From contig NZ_BBWK01000021.1 in the NCBI RefSeq assembly GCF_001463765.1, positions 1 to 64,000 of the forward strand: a stretch of DNA of 64,000 nucleotides. Reading direction: 5' to 3'. The DNA is from Aureimonas sp. AU4 (lineage in GTDB: Bacteria; Pseudomonadota; Alphaproteobacteria; Rhizobiales; Rhizobiaceae). Under the pieces are notes generated by a model. The model was not told where the DNA came from. It ran no database searches and worked only from the letters and a program-made list of their open reading frames with translations. This document shows, in pieces, positions 26,716 to 35,312 of this stretch. Each line of letters begins with the position of its first letter. Positions within the stretch are counted from its first letter, which is position 1. A program made the translations under genes and the position numbers.

Positions 26716-27662
26716 TGGACGGGGCGGGCGGCACGGCACCTTCGATGCGCGACTTCGTCGGCTATGCCGACCGCCCGCCGAGCTTACGTTGGCCGGGCGG
26801 GGCGGGCCTCGCCGTCAACTTCGTGCTCAACTACGAGGAGGGCGCGGAATACTCGGTCGACGACGGCGACGGGCGCTCCGAAACGGCGCTGATCGAGATC
26901 GCGCAGCCGCGCGTACCGGTGGGCGAGCGCGACCTCGCCTCCGAGAGCATGTACGAATACGGCAGCCGCGTCGGCTTCTGGCGCCTCCACCGCATGTTCC
27001 GCGAGCGCGACCTGCCGCTGACCGTCTTCGCCGCGGCACTGGCCTTGGAGCGCAACCCGCAGGTGGCGGCGGCGGTGCGCGAGAGCGGCTGGGACGTCGC
27101 CTGCCACGGGCGGCGTTGGATCGAGCACTATCTGATCGACGAGGCGACCGAGCGGCGCGACATCGCCGAGGCTTATGACAGCGTCGCGCGCACGACGGGC
27201 CGCCCGCCGGAAGGGTGGTACTGCCGCTACAGCCGCTCGCCTCGGACGCGCCGCCTCCTCGTCGAGCACGGCGGCTTCGCCTACGATTCCGACGCCTATA
27301 ACGACGAGATCCCCTACTGGACCGAGGTATCGGGCAGGCCCCACCTCGTCGTGCCCTACTCGCTCGTCACCAACGACGCGAAGTTCCTGCAAGGGGGATG
27401 GGTGACGGGGCGCGACTACGGCGAGTTCCTGATCGAGAGCTTCGACACGCTGCTGGCCGACAGCCGTCACGCGCCGCGCATGATGTCGGTCGGCCTTCAC
27501 CCGCGCGTCGTCGGCCATCCCGGGCGCGCCTCGGGCCTCGCGCTGTTTCTCGACCATGTGGCGCGCTCGCAGGGCGCCTGGGTCGCGCGGCGCGGCGAGA
27601 TCGCCGCCCACTGGCGCGCCGCCATGCCCCATCGCCGCCCCGCGGAAAGGGCCGTCTCGTGA
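26715..27662 (+). CDS. puuE: PuuE-type allantoinase / polysaccharide deacetylase family protein
   Basis: A 315-aa NodB-fold protein closely resembling PuuE, the metal-independent allantoinase: DFVGYADRPPSLRWPGGAGL, then VNFVLNYEEGAEYSVDDGDG, YEYGSRVGFWRLHRMF, VACHGRRWIEHYL, and YDSDAYNDEIPYW. PuuE opens allantoin to allantoate, or a related cyclic ureide. The ATG at 26715 overlaps the previous stop (TGATG); in-frame codons upstream belong to another frame of the deacylase gene. The neighbouring AllA-like gene supports a ureide theme, but allantoate amidohydrolase is missing. The real ring substrate may differ from allantoin. Confidence 0.85.
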   Translation: MDGAGGTAPSMRDFVGYADRPPSLRWPGGAGLAVNFVLNYEEGAEYSVDDGDGRSETALIEIAQPRVPVGERDLASESMYEYGSRVGFWRLHRMFRERDLPLTVFAAALALERNPQVAAAVRESGWDVACHGRRWIEHYLIDEATERRDIAEAYDSVARTTGRPPEGWYCRYSRSPRTRRLLVEHGGFAYDSDAYNDEIPYWTEVSGRPHLVVPYSLVTNDAKFLQGGWVTGRDYGEFLIESFDTLLADSRHAPRMMSVGLHPRVVGHPGRASGLALFLDHVARSQGAWVARRGEIAAHWRAAMPHRRPAERAVS

Positions 27663-28153
27663 TGCGCCCTGTTGCCTGCGCGCCGCTGACCGAAGACGCC
27701 TTCCGGCCCTTCGGCACCCTGATCGCGCCGCCCGGCGCGGTGGGCGAACGGCGTCGCTTCGACGCGCTTCTCCACCCGGCGCCGTCGGAGCCTGGTCTTG
27801 CCCCCGTCTTCCACACCAACCTCGTCGCGCCCGTCACCCTGCCGCACGAGATCGCGGCTCTGGAACGCCACCCGCACGCGGCTCAAGGCTTCGTGCCGCT
27901 GGATGCCGGGCGCTTCCTCGTCGTCGTGGCGCCCTCGACCGCTAGCGGCGAACCGGACCTGTCCGCCGTTCGCTCCTTCGTCGCGCCGGGCGGCGTCGGC
28001 GTCGTCTACGGGCGCGGCGTCTGGCATGCCGGCGCGCGCGCCCTCGACCGCGCGGCGAGCTTCGCGGTCCTCATGTGGCGCGGCCTTCCCGACGACGACG
28101 TGTTCCTGTCCGTTCCCCCCATCCGCATCGAACCGGAGCCCGCCTTCGCATGA
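27662..28153 (+). CDS. allA: Ureidoglycolate lyase family protein (AllA)
   Basis: A 163-aa cupin-like protein of the ureidoglycolate lyase family, which splits ureidoglycolate into glyoxylate and urea. It matches E. coli AllA in LTEDAFRPFGTLI, IAALERHPHAAQGFVPLD, FLVVVAP, DLSAVRSFVAPGGVGVVY and GVWHAGARAL. The ATG at 27662 overlaps the preceding stop. Together with PuuE it would form the ends of an allantoin pathway, but the middle step (AllC or allantoicase) is absent in this window. It may therefore cleave a related hemiaminal. It overlaps the epimerase gene by 4 nt. Confidence 0.88.
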   Translation: MRPVACAPLTEDAFRPFGTLIAPPGAVGERRRFDALLHPAPSEPGLAPVFHTNLVAPVTLPHEIAALERHPHAAQGFVPLDAGRFLVVVAPSTASGEPDLSAVRSFVAPGGVGVVYGRGVWHAGARALDRAASFAVLMWRGLPDDDVFLSVPPIRIEPEPAFA

Positions 28154-29061
28154 GCGGCACGCTCCTTCTCACCGGCGCGGGCGGCTTCGTCGGCGCGCAT
28201 CTGGCGGAAGGTCTCACGGCGCTCGGCTGGCGCGTGAGCGCGCTCGACCGCGCCTTCGACGCAGCGACCCGCCGCCGGCTCGGCGCCGCGCGCCTCGTGG
28301 AGGGCGAGGTTTCGGCCTCCGCGATGGAGGGGGCGGGCCACGGCTTCGACGTGCTCATCCACGCCGCCGCCCTGACGACGCCGCCCGAAGGCCTCGGTCT
28401 TTCGGTCGCGGCCTTCGTGCGGCTCAACCTCGACCCGCTCTTGTCGGCGATTGAATTCGCCTCGCGCGGCGGCGCCCGCCGCCTTCTGTTCCTGTCCTCG
28501 TCCGGCGTCTTCGAGGCGGGGGGCGAGCGGGAGCGGCCCCTCGACGAGAGCGCGGCGCCGGACGCCGCCCATCCCTACGGCGTCGCCAAGCGCATGGGCG
28601 AGCTGGCGATGGAGACGCTGCTTCCCGCCGCCGTGAGGGGACTGACGCTGCGGCTCGGCCCCGTCTTCGGCCCGCACGAGGCCGCGCGCGAGAGCCGCGC
28701 GCGCCTGTCGCCGGTGGCGACGTGGATCGCGGAAGCGTCCGCCGGTCGCTCGCCCCTGGTCGAGAACGCGCTCTCGCGCCGCGACTGGACCTTCGCGCCG
28801 GACCTGGCGCCCGCGATCGACCGGCTCGTCCGGCGGGAGGCGACGGGCCTCCTGCACCTCACCTCCGGCGAGGCGATGGACGATGCCGCGCTGGCCGGGC
28901 GCATCGCGCGGCATCACGGGCTGGGTGCCCGGATCGCGGAGCCGCCCCTTGGCTCCCCGCGCCGACCCATGGTCTCGCGGCGCGGCGAGCTCGCGGACTT
29001 TCCCTGGACGCCGATCGAGGCGGGCCTCGCCTCGCTTCTCCCACGAAAGGCCGCCGCATGA
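28150..29061 (+). CDS. NAD-dependent epimerase/dehydratase family protein (extended SDR)
   Basis: A 303-aa extended short-chain dehydrogenase. It has the nucleotide-binding TGAGGFVGAHLAEGL at residues 8-22, an acidic D-R after strand 2 (SALDRAFD), HAAALTTPP, the active serines FLSSSGVFEAGG, and YxxxK in HPYGVAKRMGEL. Substrate-region features (LTLRLGPVFGPHE) resemble UDP-sugar epimerases and uronate dehydrogenases. It would oxidise or epimerise a sugar-like or hydroxylated intermediate. ATGA overlaps link it to AllA upstream and the Gfo/Idh gene downstream. Confidence 0.87.
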   Translation: MSGTLLLTGAGGFVGAHLAEGLTALGWRVSALDRAFDAATRRRLGAARLVEGEVSASAMEGAGHGFDVLIHAAALTTPPEGLGLSVAAFVRLNLDPLLSAIEFASRGGARRLLFLSSSGVFEAGGERERPLDESAAPDAAHPYGVAKRMGELAMETLLPAAVRGLTLRLGPVFGPHEAARESRARLSPVATWIAEASAGRSPLVENALSRRDWTFAPDLAPAIDRLVRREATGLLHLTSGEAMDDAALAGRIARHHGLGARIAEPPLGSPRRPMVSRRGELADFPWTPIEAGLASLLPRKAAA

Positions 29062-30122
29062 CCGGGACGCCGCTTCGCATCGTCCTCGTCGGCCTCGGCG
29101 CGCGCTCGCGCTATTGGCTCGACGTCATCGAGGCCGACCCTGAGGCCCGTGTCGTCGCGCTGATGGATCCGGTTGCCGAGCGCCGCGCGGCCGCCGGCGA
29201 GCGCTGCCCCGGCGCCCTGCTTCTCGCCTCGCTGGACGAGATCGCTGGTGTCGAGGCCGACGCGGTGCTGCTCGCGACCCCGCCCGGCGGACGCGCGGCG
29301 CAGATCGAGGCCGCCTGCCGCGCCGGTTTGGCCATCCTGGCCGAGAAGCCGCTCGCCGACACGCTGGCGGAGGCCGCGCGGCACGTGGCGACGGCCGAGG
29401 CGGCGGGCGTGCCGCTGATGGTCGGGCTGAACTTCCGCTATCTCGCGGTGACGGAAGCCACGCGCCGGCTCTTCGCGTCCGAGGTGGGCCCGCCGGCCTT
29501 CTCGCGCTTCACCTACGAGCGCTGGCGCGACGGCCGGCAGGCCCATCTCAACAAGTACCCGCTCGAGATGGCGCAGCCCATGCTGTGGGAGCAGTCGATC
29601 CACCATCTCGACCTCCTGCGCCATGTCTATAGCGTGGAGCCGGTGCGCATCTATGCCCGGACCTTCAACCCGCCCTGGTCGATGTACCGCGACGATGCCA
29701 ACGTCTCGGCGCTCGTCACCTTCCGGAACGGGGTCGAGGTGAACTACCAGGGCACTTGGGCCGCGAACTGGCGCCGCCCCGCCTTCGAGTGGCGCCACGA
29801 GTGCGAGCGGGGCGTCGTGCTCCAGCGCGACCAGTTCGGTGAGCTCAGCTTCGCGCGGCGCGACGACGAGCGCGAGACCGCGGTTTCCCTGCCGCCCTAC
29901 CGGCAGTGGATCGACGACGCGGCGGCCCTTCTCGTCGCCTTCCGCCGCGCGCTCGCCGGCGAGACCCCCCTGCCCTGTTCGGGCGCCGACCACCTGCGCT
30001 CGCTGCGCATGGTGGAAGCCTGCATCCTGTCCTCGACGAGCGGACAGGCGATCGCGATGGACGATCCCCGGCTCCTCCCGCCGGCGACCGCCCGCATGCC
30101 CCATGCCACCCCGACAGCTTGA
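29058..30122 (+). CDS. Gfo/Idh/MocA-family oxidoreductase, first copy
   Basis: A 354-aa NAD(P)-dependent oxidoreductase. It has a Rossmann domain (IVLVGLGARSRYWLDVI, then VDAVLLATPPG and LAILAEKPLADTL with the catalytic EKP) and a C-terminal sheet domain with GLNFRYLAVTEATR and the conserved SIHHLDLLRHV. Family members act on sugars, inositols or bile-acid-like alcohols. It overlaps the epimerase gene (ATGA) and precedes the first binding protein by 16 nt. A second family member lies at 35313. The two may carry out successive oxidation and reduction of a polyol or sugar part of the substrate. Confidence 0.88.
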   Translation: MTGTPLRIVLVGLGARSRYWLDVIEADPEARVVALMDPVAERRAAAGERCPGALLLASLDEIAGVEADAVLLATPPGGRAAQIEAACRAGLAILAEKPLADTLAEAARHVATAEAAGVPLMVGLNFRYLAVTEATRRLFASEVGPPAFSRFTYERWRDGRQAHLNKYPLEMAQPMLWEQSIHHLDLLRHVYSVEPVRIYARTFNPPWSMYRDDANVSALVTFRNGVEVNYQGTWAANWRRPAFEWRHECERGVVLQRDQFGELSFARRDDERETAVSLPPYRQWIDDAAALLVAFRRALAGETPLPCSGADHLRSLRMVEACILSSTSGQAIAMDDPRLLPPATARMPHATPTA

Positions 30123-30138
30123 GAAAGGACGCCCGACC

Positions 30139-31698
30139 ATGACATCCAGCCGTCTCCTCCTGGCAGCGCTTGCCGCAGGCGCCCTCGCCGCTCCGCCGGG
30201 CGCGCACGCCGCGCCGGCCGACGACACGATCGTCGTCGGCATCTCGGCCGACGCCTCGACCTTCGACCCCGATGCGATCGCCTCGCGCGACAACTCCAAC
30301 ATCGCCAAGCACATCTTCGGAACGCTCTACGAGGTCGATCCCGAGGGGAAGATCGTGCCGGACCTCGCCGAGTCCTACACGGAGGCCGCCGACGGCCTGT
30401 CCTACACCTACAAGCTGAAGCCGGGTCTCACCTGCGAGGACGGCGAGGCTCTGACGGCCGAGGACGCGGCCTATTCCTTCAACCGCGCCGCCGACCCGAA
30501 GAACGCCTTCACCGGCAACACGCCGGGCTTCGTCTTCACCTCGATCGACTTCAAGAGCGCCGAGGCCGTCTCCGACAGCGAGGTGAAGGTCAATATCGGA
30601 ACGAAGAATCCGGTGTCCTTCGGTCTGATCGCCGAGGTCTTCATCCACTGCAAGGACAGCTACGAGAAGATGAGCCTGGCCGACGCGGCGGCCAAGCCGG
30701 TCGCCTCGGGTCCCTATCGCCTGGTGAGCTGGGATCGCGGCAGTCAGGTGAAGCTGGAGCGCTGGAAGCCCGACGGCGCGAAGTTCAAGACCATCACCTG
30801 GCGCATCATTCCCGAGGCCTCAACGCGTTCGGCCGAGTTGATCGCCGGCAACGTCGACATCATCACCAACGTCGCGCCCGACCAGATCGGCGCGATCGAC
30901 GCCTCGGGCGCGGCCGAGGTCAAGAAGGTCCAGGGCACGCGCCGCATCTATGCTGGCTTCAACCAGCGCGCCGACTTCGCCTCGACGCCGGGCGGCGCCG
31001 CCGTGCAGAAGCCCGAGGTGCGCCGGGCCCTGCAATACGCGATCGACGTGCCGGCGATCTGCAAGCAGCTCCTGAACTTCGAGTGCACGCGCGCCACCGG
31101 CCTCGTGAACCCGCCCAATGACAACAAGTCGCTGGCGCCATACCCCTACGACCCCGACACGGCCGAGAAGATGCTGGACGAGGCCGGCTATCCCAGAGGG
31201 GCCGACGGCACACGCTTCGAGCTGAAGTTCCAGGCGCCGCGCGGCCGTTACCTCAACGACGCCAACGTCGCGCTCGCGATCGGCCAGTATCTCAGCGACA
31301 TCGGCGTCAAGACCGACGTCGAGCTCATGGAATGGGCCTCGGTCTACGTGCCGCTGATCTCCAAGCACGATGCGGGCCCGCTGTTCCTGCTCGGCTCGGG
31401 CGGCGGCACCTGGAGCCCGCTCTACGACATGACCGACCTCGCGACGCCGGAATCGGGCACGAACTACACGAACTGGTCGGATCCGCGCTGGTACTCGGGC
31501 TGGCCCGAGATCGCCGCCGCCAAGACCGACGAGGAGCGGCGCCCGATCATCGATCGCATGCTCAAGGTCTTCTACGACGACGGGCCCTGGCTGCTTCTCT
31601 ACTTCCAGCCCGACTTCTACGGCGTCTCCAAGCGCGTCGACTTCACGCCGCGCCGCGACGAGAAGGTCTACCTCTTCGACGTCGGCCTCGCGAAGTAG
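30139..31698 (+). CDS. Peptide-type ABC transporter substrate-binding protein (family 5), copy 1
   Basis: A 519-aa DppA/OppA-class binding protein with a Sec signal ending near AHA-A (residue 25). The mature protein begins DDTIVVGISADASTFDPDAI and has the family blocks IAKHIFGTLYEVDPEG, LKPGLTCEDGEALTAEDAAY, RAADPKNAFTGN, RRALQYAIDVPAICKQLL, and PYPYDPDTAEKMLDEAGYPR. It delivers the island's substrate to DppBC (33369, 34357), presumably powered by DppDF (10985, 11986). The ATG at 30139 has AAAGGA upstream. A paralogue follows directly. Confidence 0.92.
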   Translation: MTSSRLLLAALAAGALAAPPGAHAAPADDTIVVGISADASTFDPDAIASRDNSNIAKHIFGTLYEVDPEGKIVPDLAESYTEAADGLSYTYKLKPGLTCEDGEALTAEDAAYSFNRAADPKNAFTGNTPGFVFTSIDFKSAEAVSDSEVKVNIGTKNPVSFGLIAEVFIHCKDSYEKMSLADAAAKPVASGPYRLVSWDRGSQVKLERWKPDGAKFKTITWRIIPEASTRSAELIAGNVDIITNVAPDQIGAIDASGAAEVKKVQGTRRIYAGFNQRADFASTPGGAAVQKPEVRRALQYAIDVPAICKQLLNFECTRATGLVNPPNDNKSLAPYPYDPDTAEKMLDEAGYPRGADGTRFELKFQAPRGRYLNDANVALAIGQYLSDIGVKTDVELMEWASVYVPLISKHDAGPLFLLGSGGGTWSPLYDMTDLATPESGTNYTNWSDPRWYSGWPEIAAAKTDEERRPIIDRMLKVFYDDGPWLLLYFQPDFYGVSKRVDFTPRRDEKVYLFDVGLAK

Positions 31699-31708
31699 CC
31701 GTCCCCTG

Positions 31709-31738
31709 CGCGCGGGGGATGGGGAGGTCCCCCGCGCG
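31709..31738 (+). repeat. Strong hairpin between the tandem binding-protein genes
   Basis: CGCGCGGGGGA, an 8-nt loop, TCCCCCGCGCG: an 11-bp perfect stem starting 10 nt after the stop of the first binding protein. No T-run follows. It probably stabilises the upstream message, as intercistronic hairpins do in other binding-protein operons; partial attenuation is the alternative. Confidence 0.55.
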
Positions 31739-31786
31739 TCCCGACCAGCAGACGTCTCGCCCCCTTCTGACCAAGGATTGACGACC

Positions 31787-33334
31787 GTGCGCAGCCTTCT
31801 TCCCGCATCCCTTCTGATCCTCCCCCTCCTCGCGGCGTCCGCCCTCGCGGCTCCGCCCGACGACACGCTGGTGGTCGGCCTGTCGGCCGACGCCTCCTCC
31901 TTCGATCCCGCGCAGATCGCCTCGCGCGACAACGCCAACATCGCCAAGCACATCTTCGCGACCCTGTTCACCGTGAACTTCGAGGGCGAGATCAAGCCCT
32001 ATCTCGCCGAGTCCACCGAGGTCAGCGCCGACGGGCGCGCCTACACGTTCACGATCAAGCCCGGCCTCACCTGCGAGGACGGGGAACCGCTGACGGCCGA
32101 CGACGTCGCCTATTCGTTCAACCGTCCGGCCGACAAGTCCAAGAACTTCACCGGCAACTCCGCCGGCTTCGTCTACACGACGCTCGGCTTCCAGTCGGCC
32201 GAGGCGCTGGACGAGCGCCGCGTGCGCATCAACCTCGCCGCCAAGACGACGCTCGCGCTCGGCATGATGGCGCAGGTCTACGTCCATTGCCGCGACAGCT
32301 ACGAGAAGATGACCCTCGACGAGGCGGCGATCCATCCCGTCGCCTCGGGCTCCTACCGACTCGCGCGCTGGGATCGCGGCTCGCAGATCGTCCTGGAGAA
32401 GCGCCAGGAGCCCGCGAACTTCCGCCAGATCGTCTGGCGCGTGATCCCCGAGGCCTCGACGCGCACGGCCGAACTCATCGCCGGCAATGTCGACCTCATC
32501 ACCAATGTCGCGCCCGACCAGATCGGCGCGATCGACGGCTCGGGCACGGCGAGCGTCGCCAAGGTCGACGGCACGCGGCGCATGCAGGTCGGCTTCAACC
32601 TGTCGGAGGCGGCGAAAAGCCTGCCGGGCGGCAAGGAGATCCAGGACCCCAAGGTCCGCTGGGCCCTGCAATACGCCGTGGACGTGCCGGGCATCTGCAC
32701 GCAGCTTCTCGGCACCGAATGCCGCCGCGCGACGAGCCTCGTGAACCCGCCGAACGACGACCCCTCGCTCAAGCCCGTGCCCTACGATCCCGAGAAGGCC
32801 GAGAAGCTCCTCGACGAGGCCGGCTATCCCAGAGGCCCCGACGGCGTACGCTTCCGCACCACGCTCCAGGGTCCGCGCGGGCGCTATCTCAACGACGCCA
32901 ACGTCGTGCAGGCCATCGGCCAGTACCTCACCGACATCGGCGTCGAGACCGATGTCGAGCTCCTGGAATGGGCCTCGGTCTACTCGCCCCTGCTGCGCGC
33001 CAAGAAGATGGCGCCGCTCTTCTTCCTCGGCCAGGGCGGCGTCACGTGGAACCCGCTCTACGACATGAGCCTTTTCGCGACCCCGGACGCCACGACCAAC
33101 TACCAGAGCTGGAACGACCCGCGCTGGTACGCCGACTGGAAGGTCGCGCTCGAGGCCGATACGGTGGAGGCGGCACGCCCGGCCATCAACCGCATGCTCA
33201 AGCTCTTCTACGAGGAGGGACCCTGGCTGCAGCTCTACTTCCAGCCCGACTTCTACGGCGTGTCGCACCGCATCAGCTGGCAGCCGCGGCGCGACGAGGA
33301 GATCGACCTCTTCGAGGCGAGGCTCGCCCCGTGA
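31787..33334 (+). CDS. Peptide-type ABC transporter substrate-binding protein (family 5), copy 2
   Basis: A 515-aa paralogue of the preceding protein, similar along its whole length (SRDNANIAKHIF, IKPGLTCEDGEPLTADDVAY, SYEKMTLDEAA, EASTRTAELIAGNVDLITN, RGRYLNDANVVQAIGQYL). The signal peptide MRSLLPASLLILPLLAASALA is present. Start GTG at 31787 is preferred over TTG at 31778 because AAGGA lies 9 nt before it and the signal begins there. Both copies share the rare arginine codon AGA in GYPRG, suggesting fairly recent duplication. Having two binding proteins with one permease pair would broaden the range of ligands. Confidence 0.92.
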   Translation: MRSLLPASLLILPLLAASALAAPPDDTLVVGLSADASSFDPAQIASRDNANIAKHIFATLFTVNFEGEIKPYLAESTEVSADGRAYTFTIKPGLTCEDGEPLTADDVAYSFNRPADKSKNFTGNSAGFVYTTLGFQSAEALDERRVRINLAAKTTLALGMMAQVYVHCRDSYEKMTLDEAAIHPVASGSYRLARWDRGSQIVLEKRQEPANFRQIVWRVIPEASTRTAELIAGNVDLITNVAPDQIGAIDGSGTASVAKVDGTRRMQVGFNLSEAAKSLPGGKEIQDPKVRWALQYAVDVPGICTQLLGTECRRATSLVNPPNDDPSLKPVPYDPEKAEKLLDEAGYPRGPDGVRFRTTLQGPRGRYLNDANVVQAIGQYLTDIGVETDVELLEWASVYSPLLRAKKMAPLFFLGQGGVTWNPLYDMSLFATPDATTNYQSWNDPRWYADWKVALEADTVEAARPAINRMLKLFYEEGPWLQLYFQPDFYGVSHRISWQPRRDEEIDLFEARLAP

Positions 33335-33368
33335 GGGCCGGCCGCGTCCGGCAGGGGGACAGCGCCTG

Positions 33369-34343
33369 ATGGGGACCTTCCTCGTCCGCCGCCTCCTCCA
33401 GAGCCTGATCGTGATCGTGGGCGTCACCGCGATCACCTTCGTGGCGCTCCAGATCGGGGGCGACCCGACCTACCTCTACGTCTCGGAGCGGGCGAGCGAG
33501 GCGGAGATCCAGCAGACCCGCGCCGCGCTCGGCTTCGACCGCCCGCTGCCCGAGCAGTACCTGTCCTTCGTCGGCCGCCTCGTGCAGGGCGACTTCGGCA
33601 CCTCGCTCGCCTTCAAGCGACCGGCGATCGAGCCGGTGCTGGAAGCCCTGCCCGCCACGATCGAGCTGACGCTCTTCGCCATGATCTTCGCGATCGGGCT
33701 CGCCATCCCGCTCGGCGTCTTCGCCGCGCTGAACCGTGGCACCTCGGTGGACGGCTCGATCATGACGCTCGGCATGCTCGGCCAGTCCATCCCCTCCTTC
33801 TGGCTCGGCATCATGATGATCATGATCCTCGGCCTCCAGCTGCGCTGGTTCCCGATCTCGGGCCACGTGCCCTTCCTGATGCCGCTTCTGGAAGGGCATG
33901 TCGTCGAGGCCTTCCGGCAGCTGCCGCAGGCGCTCTACTATCTCGTCATGCCGGGCGTGGCGGTGGGCTTCTATTCGCTCTCGCGCAACGCCCGGCTCGT
34001 GCGCTCCTCCATGCTGGAGGTGCTGGGCCAGGACTTCGTGCGCACGGCCCGATCCAAGGGCCTCTCGGAATGGCGCGTCGTCGTCCACCACGCCCTGCGC
34101 AACGCCTGGCTGCCGGTGGTCACCATGGTGGGCCTCGAGTTCGGCTTTCTTCTCGGCGGCGTCGTCGTGGTGGAGATGGTCTTCTCCTGGCCCGGCATCG
34201 GGCGCCTCATCTTCAACGCCATCAACCAGCGCGACATTCCCGTGGTCCAGGCGGCCGTGATCGTGCTGGCCGTGGTCTTCATCGCGCTGAACCTCGTGGT
34301 GGACCTCGTCTACGCGCGCATCGACCCGCGTGTGAAACTGTGA
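33369..34343 (+). CDS. Peptide-type ABC transporter permease, DppB-like
   Basis: A 324-aa permease with six spans. It starts MGTFLVRRLLQSLIVIVGVT (typical DppB N-terminus with a first span) and contains GFDRPLPEQYLSFVGRLVQGDFGTS. The EAA loop is ...LGQDFVRTARSKGLSEWRVVVHHALRNAWLP, and the C-terminus is DLVYARIDPRVKL. It pairs with the DppC-like gene 13 nt downstream. The ATPases expected to energise it are encoded in the opposite arm. Confidence 0.93.
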   Translation: MGTFLVRRLLQSLIVIVGVTAITFVALQIGGDPTYLYVSERASEAEIQQTRAALGFDRPLPEQYLSFVGRLVQGDFGTSLAFKRPAIEPVLEALPATIELTLFAMIFAIGLAIPLGVFAALNRGTSVDGSIMTLGMLGQSIPSFWLGIMMIMILGLQLRWFPISGHVPFLMPLLEGHVVEAFRQLPQALYYLVMPGVAVGFYSLSRNARLVRSSMLEVLGQDFVRTARSKGLSEWRVVVHHALRNAWLPVVTMVGLEFGFLLGGVVVVEMVFSWPGIGRLIFNAINQRDIPVVQAAVIVLAVVFIALNLVVDLVYARIDPRVKL

Positions 34344-34356
34344 AGGGGTTCCAGTC

Positions 34357-35301
34357 ATGACCGTCGAGGCCCTCCCCCCGGCGACCGTCGAGGCGCAGGC
34401 GCCCGCGCCCTCGCTCCTGCCGCCGCCCACCCGCCGGCAGGCGATGCGGCGCGCGGTGCGCTCCATGGTCGGCGCCCGCTGGCCGCTGGTCGCCGTCGCG
34501 ATCCTCGCCGTGGTGGTCTTCGCCGCCCTGTTCGGGCCGCAGGTCTCGCCCTTCGATCCGAACCGGCAGAACATCATGTTGCGCCTCGCCGACCCGATGA
34601 CCGAGGCGCGGCGCGGCGGGACCTATCTCCTGGGCACCGACGGGCTCGGCCGGGACGTCCTGTCGCGTCTTCTCTACGGCGCGCGGGTCTCGCTCCTGGT
34701 CGGCATCTGCGCGATCCTGGTGGGCGGCACGATCGGCACCGTCGCGGGGCTGCTCGCCGGCTATTTCGGCGGCTGGGTGGACGACGTCGTGATGCGGCTC
34801 GGCGACATCCAGCTCGCCTTTCCCTTCATTCTCCTCGCCATCATGTTCCTGGTGGTGCTGGGGCCGGGCGTCGTCAACATCATCATCGTGCTCGGTATCG
34901 GACAATGGGTGACCTATGCCCGCATCGTGCGGGCGCAGACGCTCTCCTTGCGCGAGAAGGAATATGTCGAGGCGGCGCGCGCGCTCGGCGACCGCACGGT
35001 CTCGGTGATCTTCCGCACGATCCTGCCCAACATCGTCGCCCCGCTCACCGTGATCGCCTCGTTCAACGTGGCGAGCGTCATCCTGTCGGAGGCCTCGCTC
35101 TCGTTTCTCGGGCTCGGCGTGCCGCCGTCCGTTCCGACCTGGGGCTCGATGCTGGCCGAGAGCCGCGACCAGCTTCTCGCCAACAAGTGGTGGCTCGCCT
35201 TCTATCCCGGCATGGCGATCGTCCTGACCGTCCTGTCCTTCAACATCCTGGGCGACTGGTTGCGGGACTTCCTCGACCCCCGCCTCAAGACCACCGGCTG
35301 A
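34357..35301 (+). CDS. Peptide-type ABC transporter permease, DppC-like
   Basis: A 314-aa permease. It has a proline/alanine-rich cytoplasmic N-terminus (about residues 1-30), a first span at WPLVAVAILAVVVFAALF, the periplasmic signature YLLGTDGLGRDVLSRLLYGAR, the EAA loop LREKEYVEAARALGDRTVSVIFRTILPN, and a C-terminal FNILGDWLRDFLDPRLK, all typical of DppC/OppC. It completes the membrane part of the island's importer. The next gene, a Gfo/Idh oxidoreductase, follows after 11 nt in the same operon. Confidence 0.93.
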   Translation: MTVEALPPATVEAQAPAPSLLPPPTRRQAMRRAVRSMVGARWPLVAVAILAVVVFAALFGPQVSPFDPNRQNIMLRLADPMTEARRGGTYLLGTDGLGRDVLSRLLYGARVSLLVGICAILVGGTIGTVAGLLAGYFGGWVDDVVMRLGDIQLAFPFILLAIMFLVVLGPGVVNIIIVLGIGQWVTYARIVRAQTLSLREKEYVEAARALGDRTVSVIFRTILPNIVAPLTVIASFNVASVILSEASLSFLGLGVPPSVPTWGSMLAESRDQLLANKWWLAFYPGMAIVLTVLSFNILGDWLRDFLDPRLKTTG

Positions 35302-35312
35302 CGGGAGACCCC

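Noticed and set aside
33337-33352. GCCGG/CCGGC stem after the second peptide-type binding-protein gene
   Set aside because: Only 5 bp; expected by chance in this composition.
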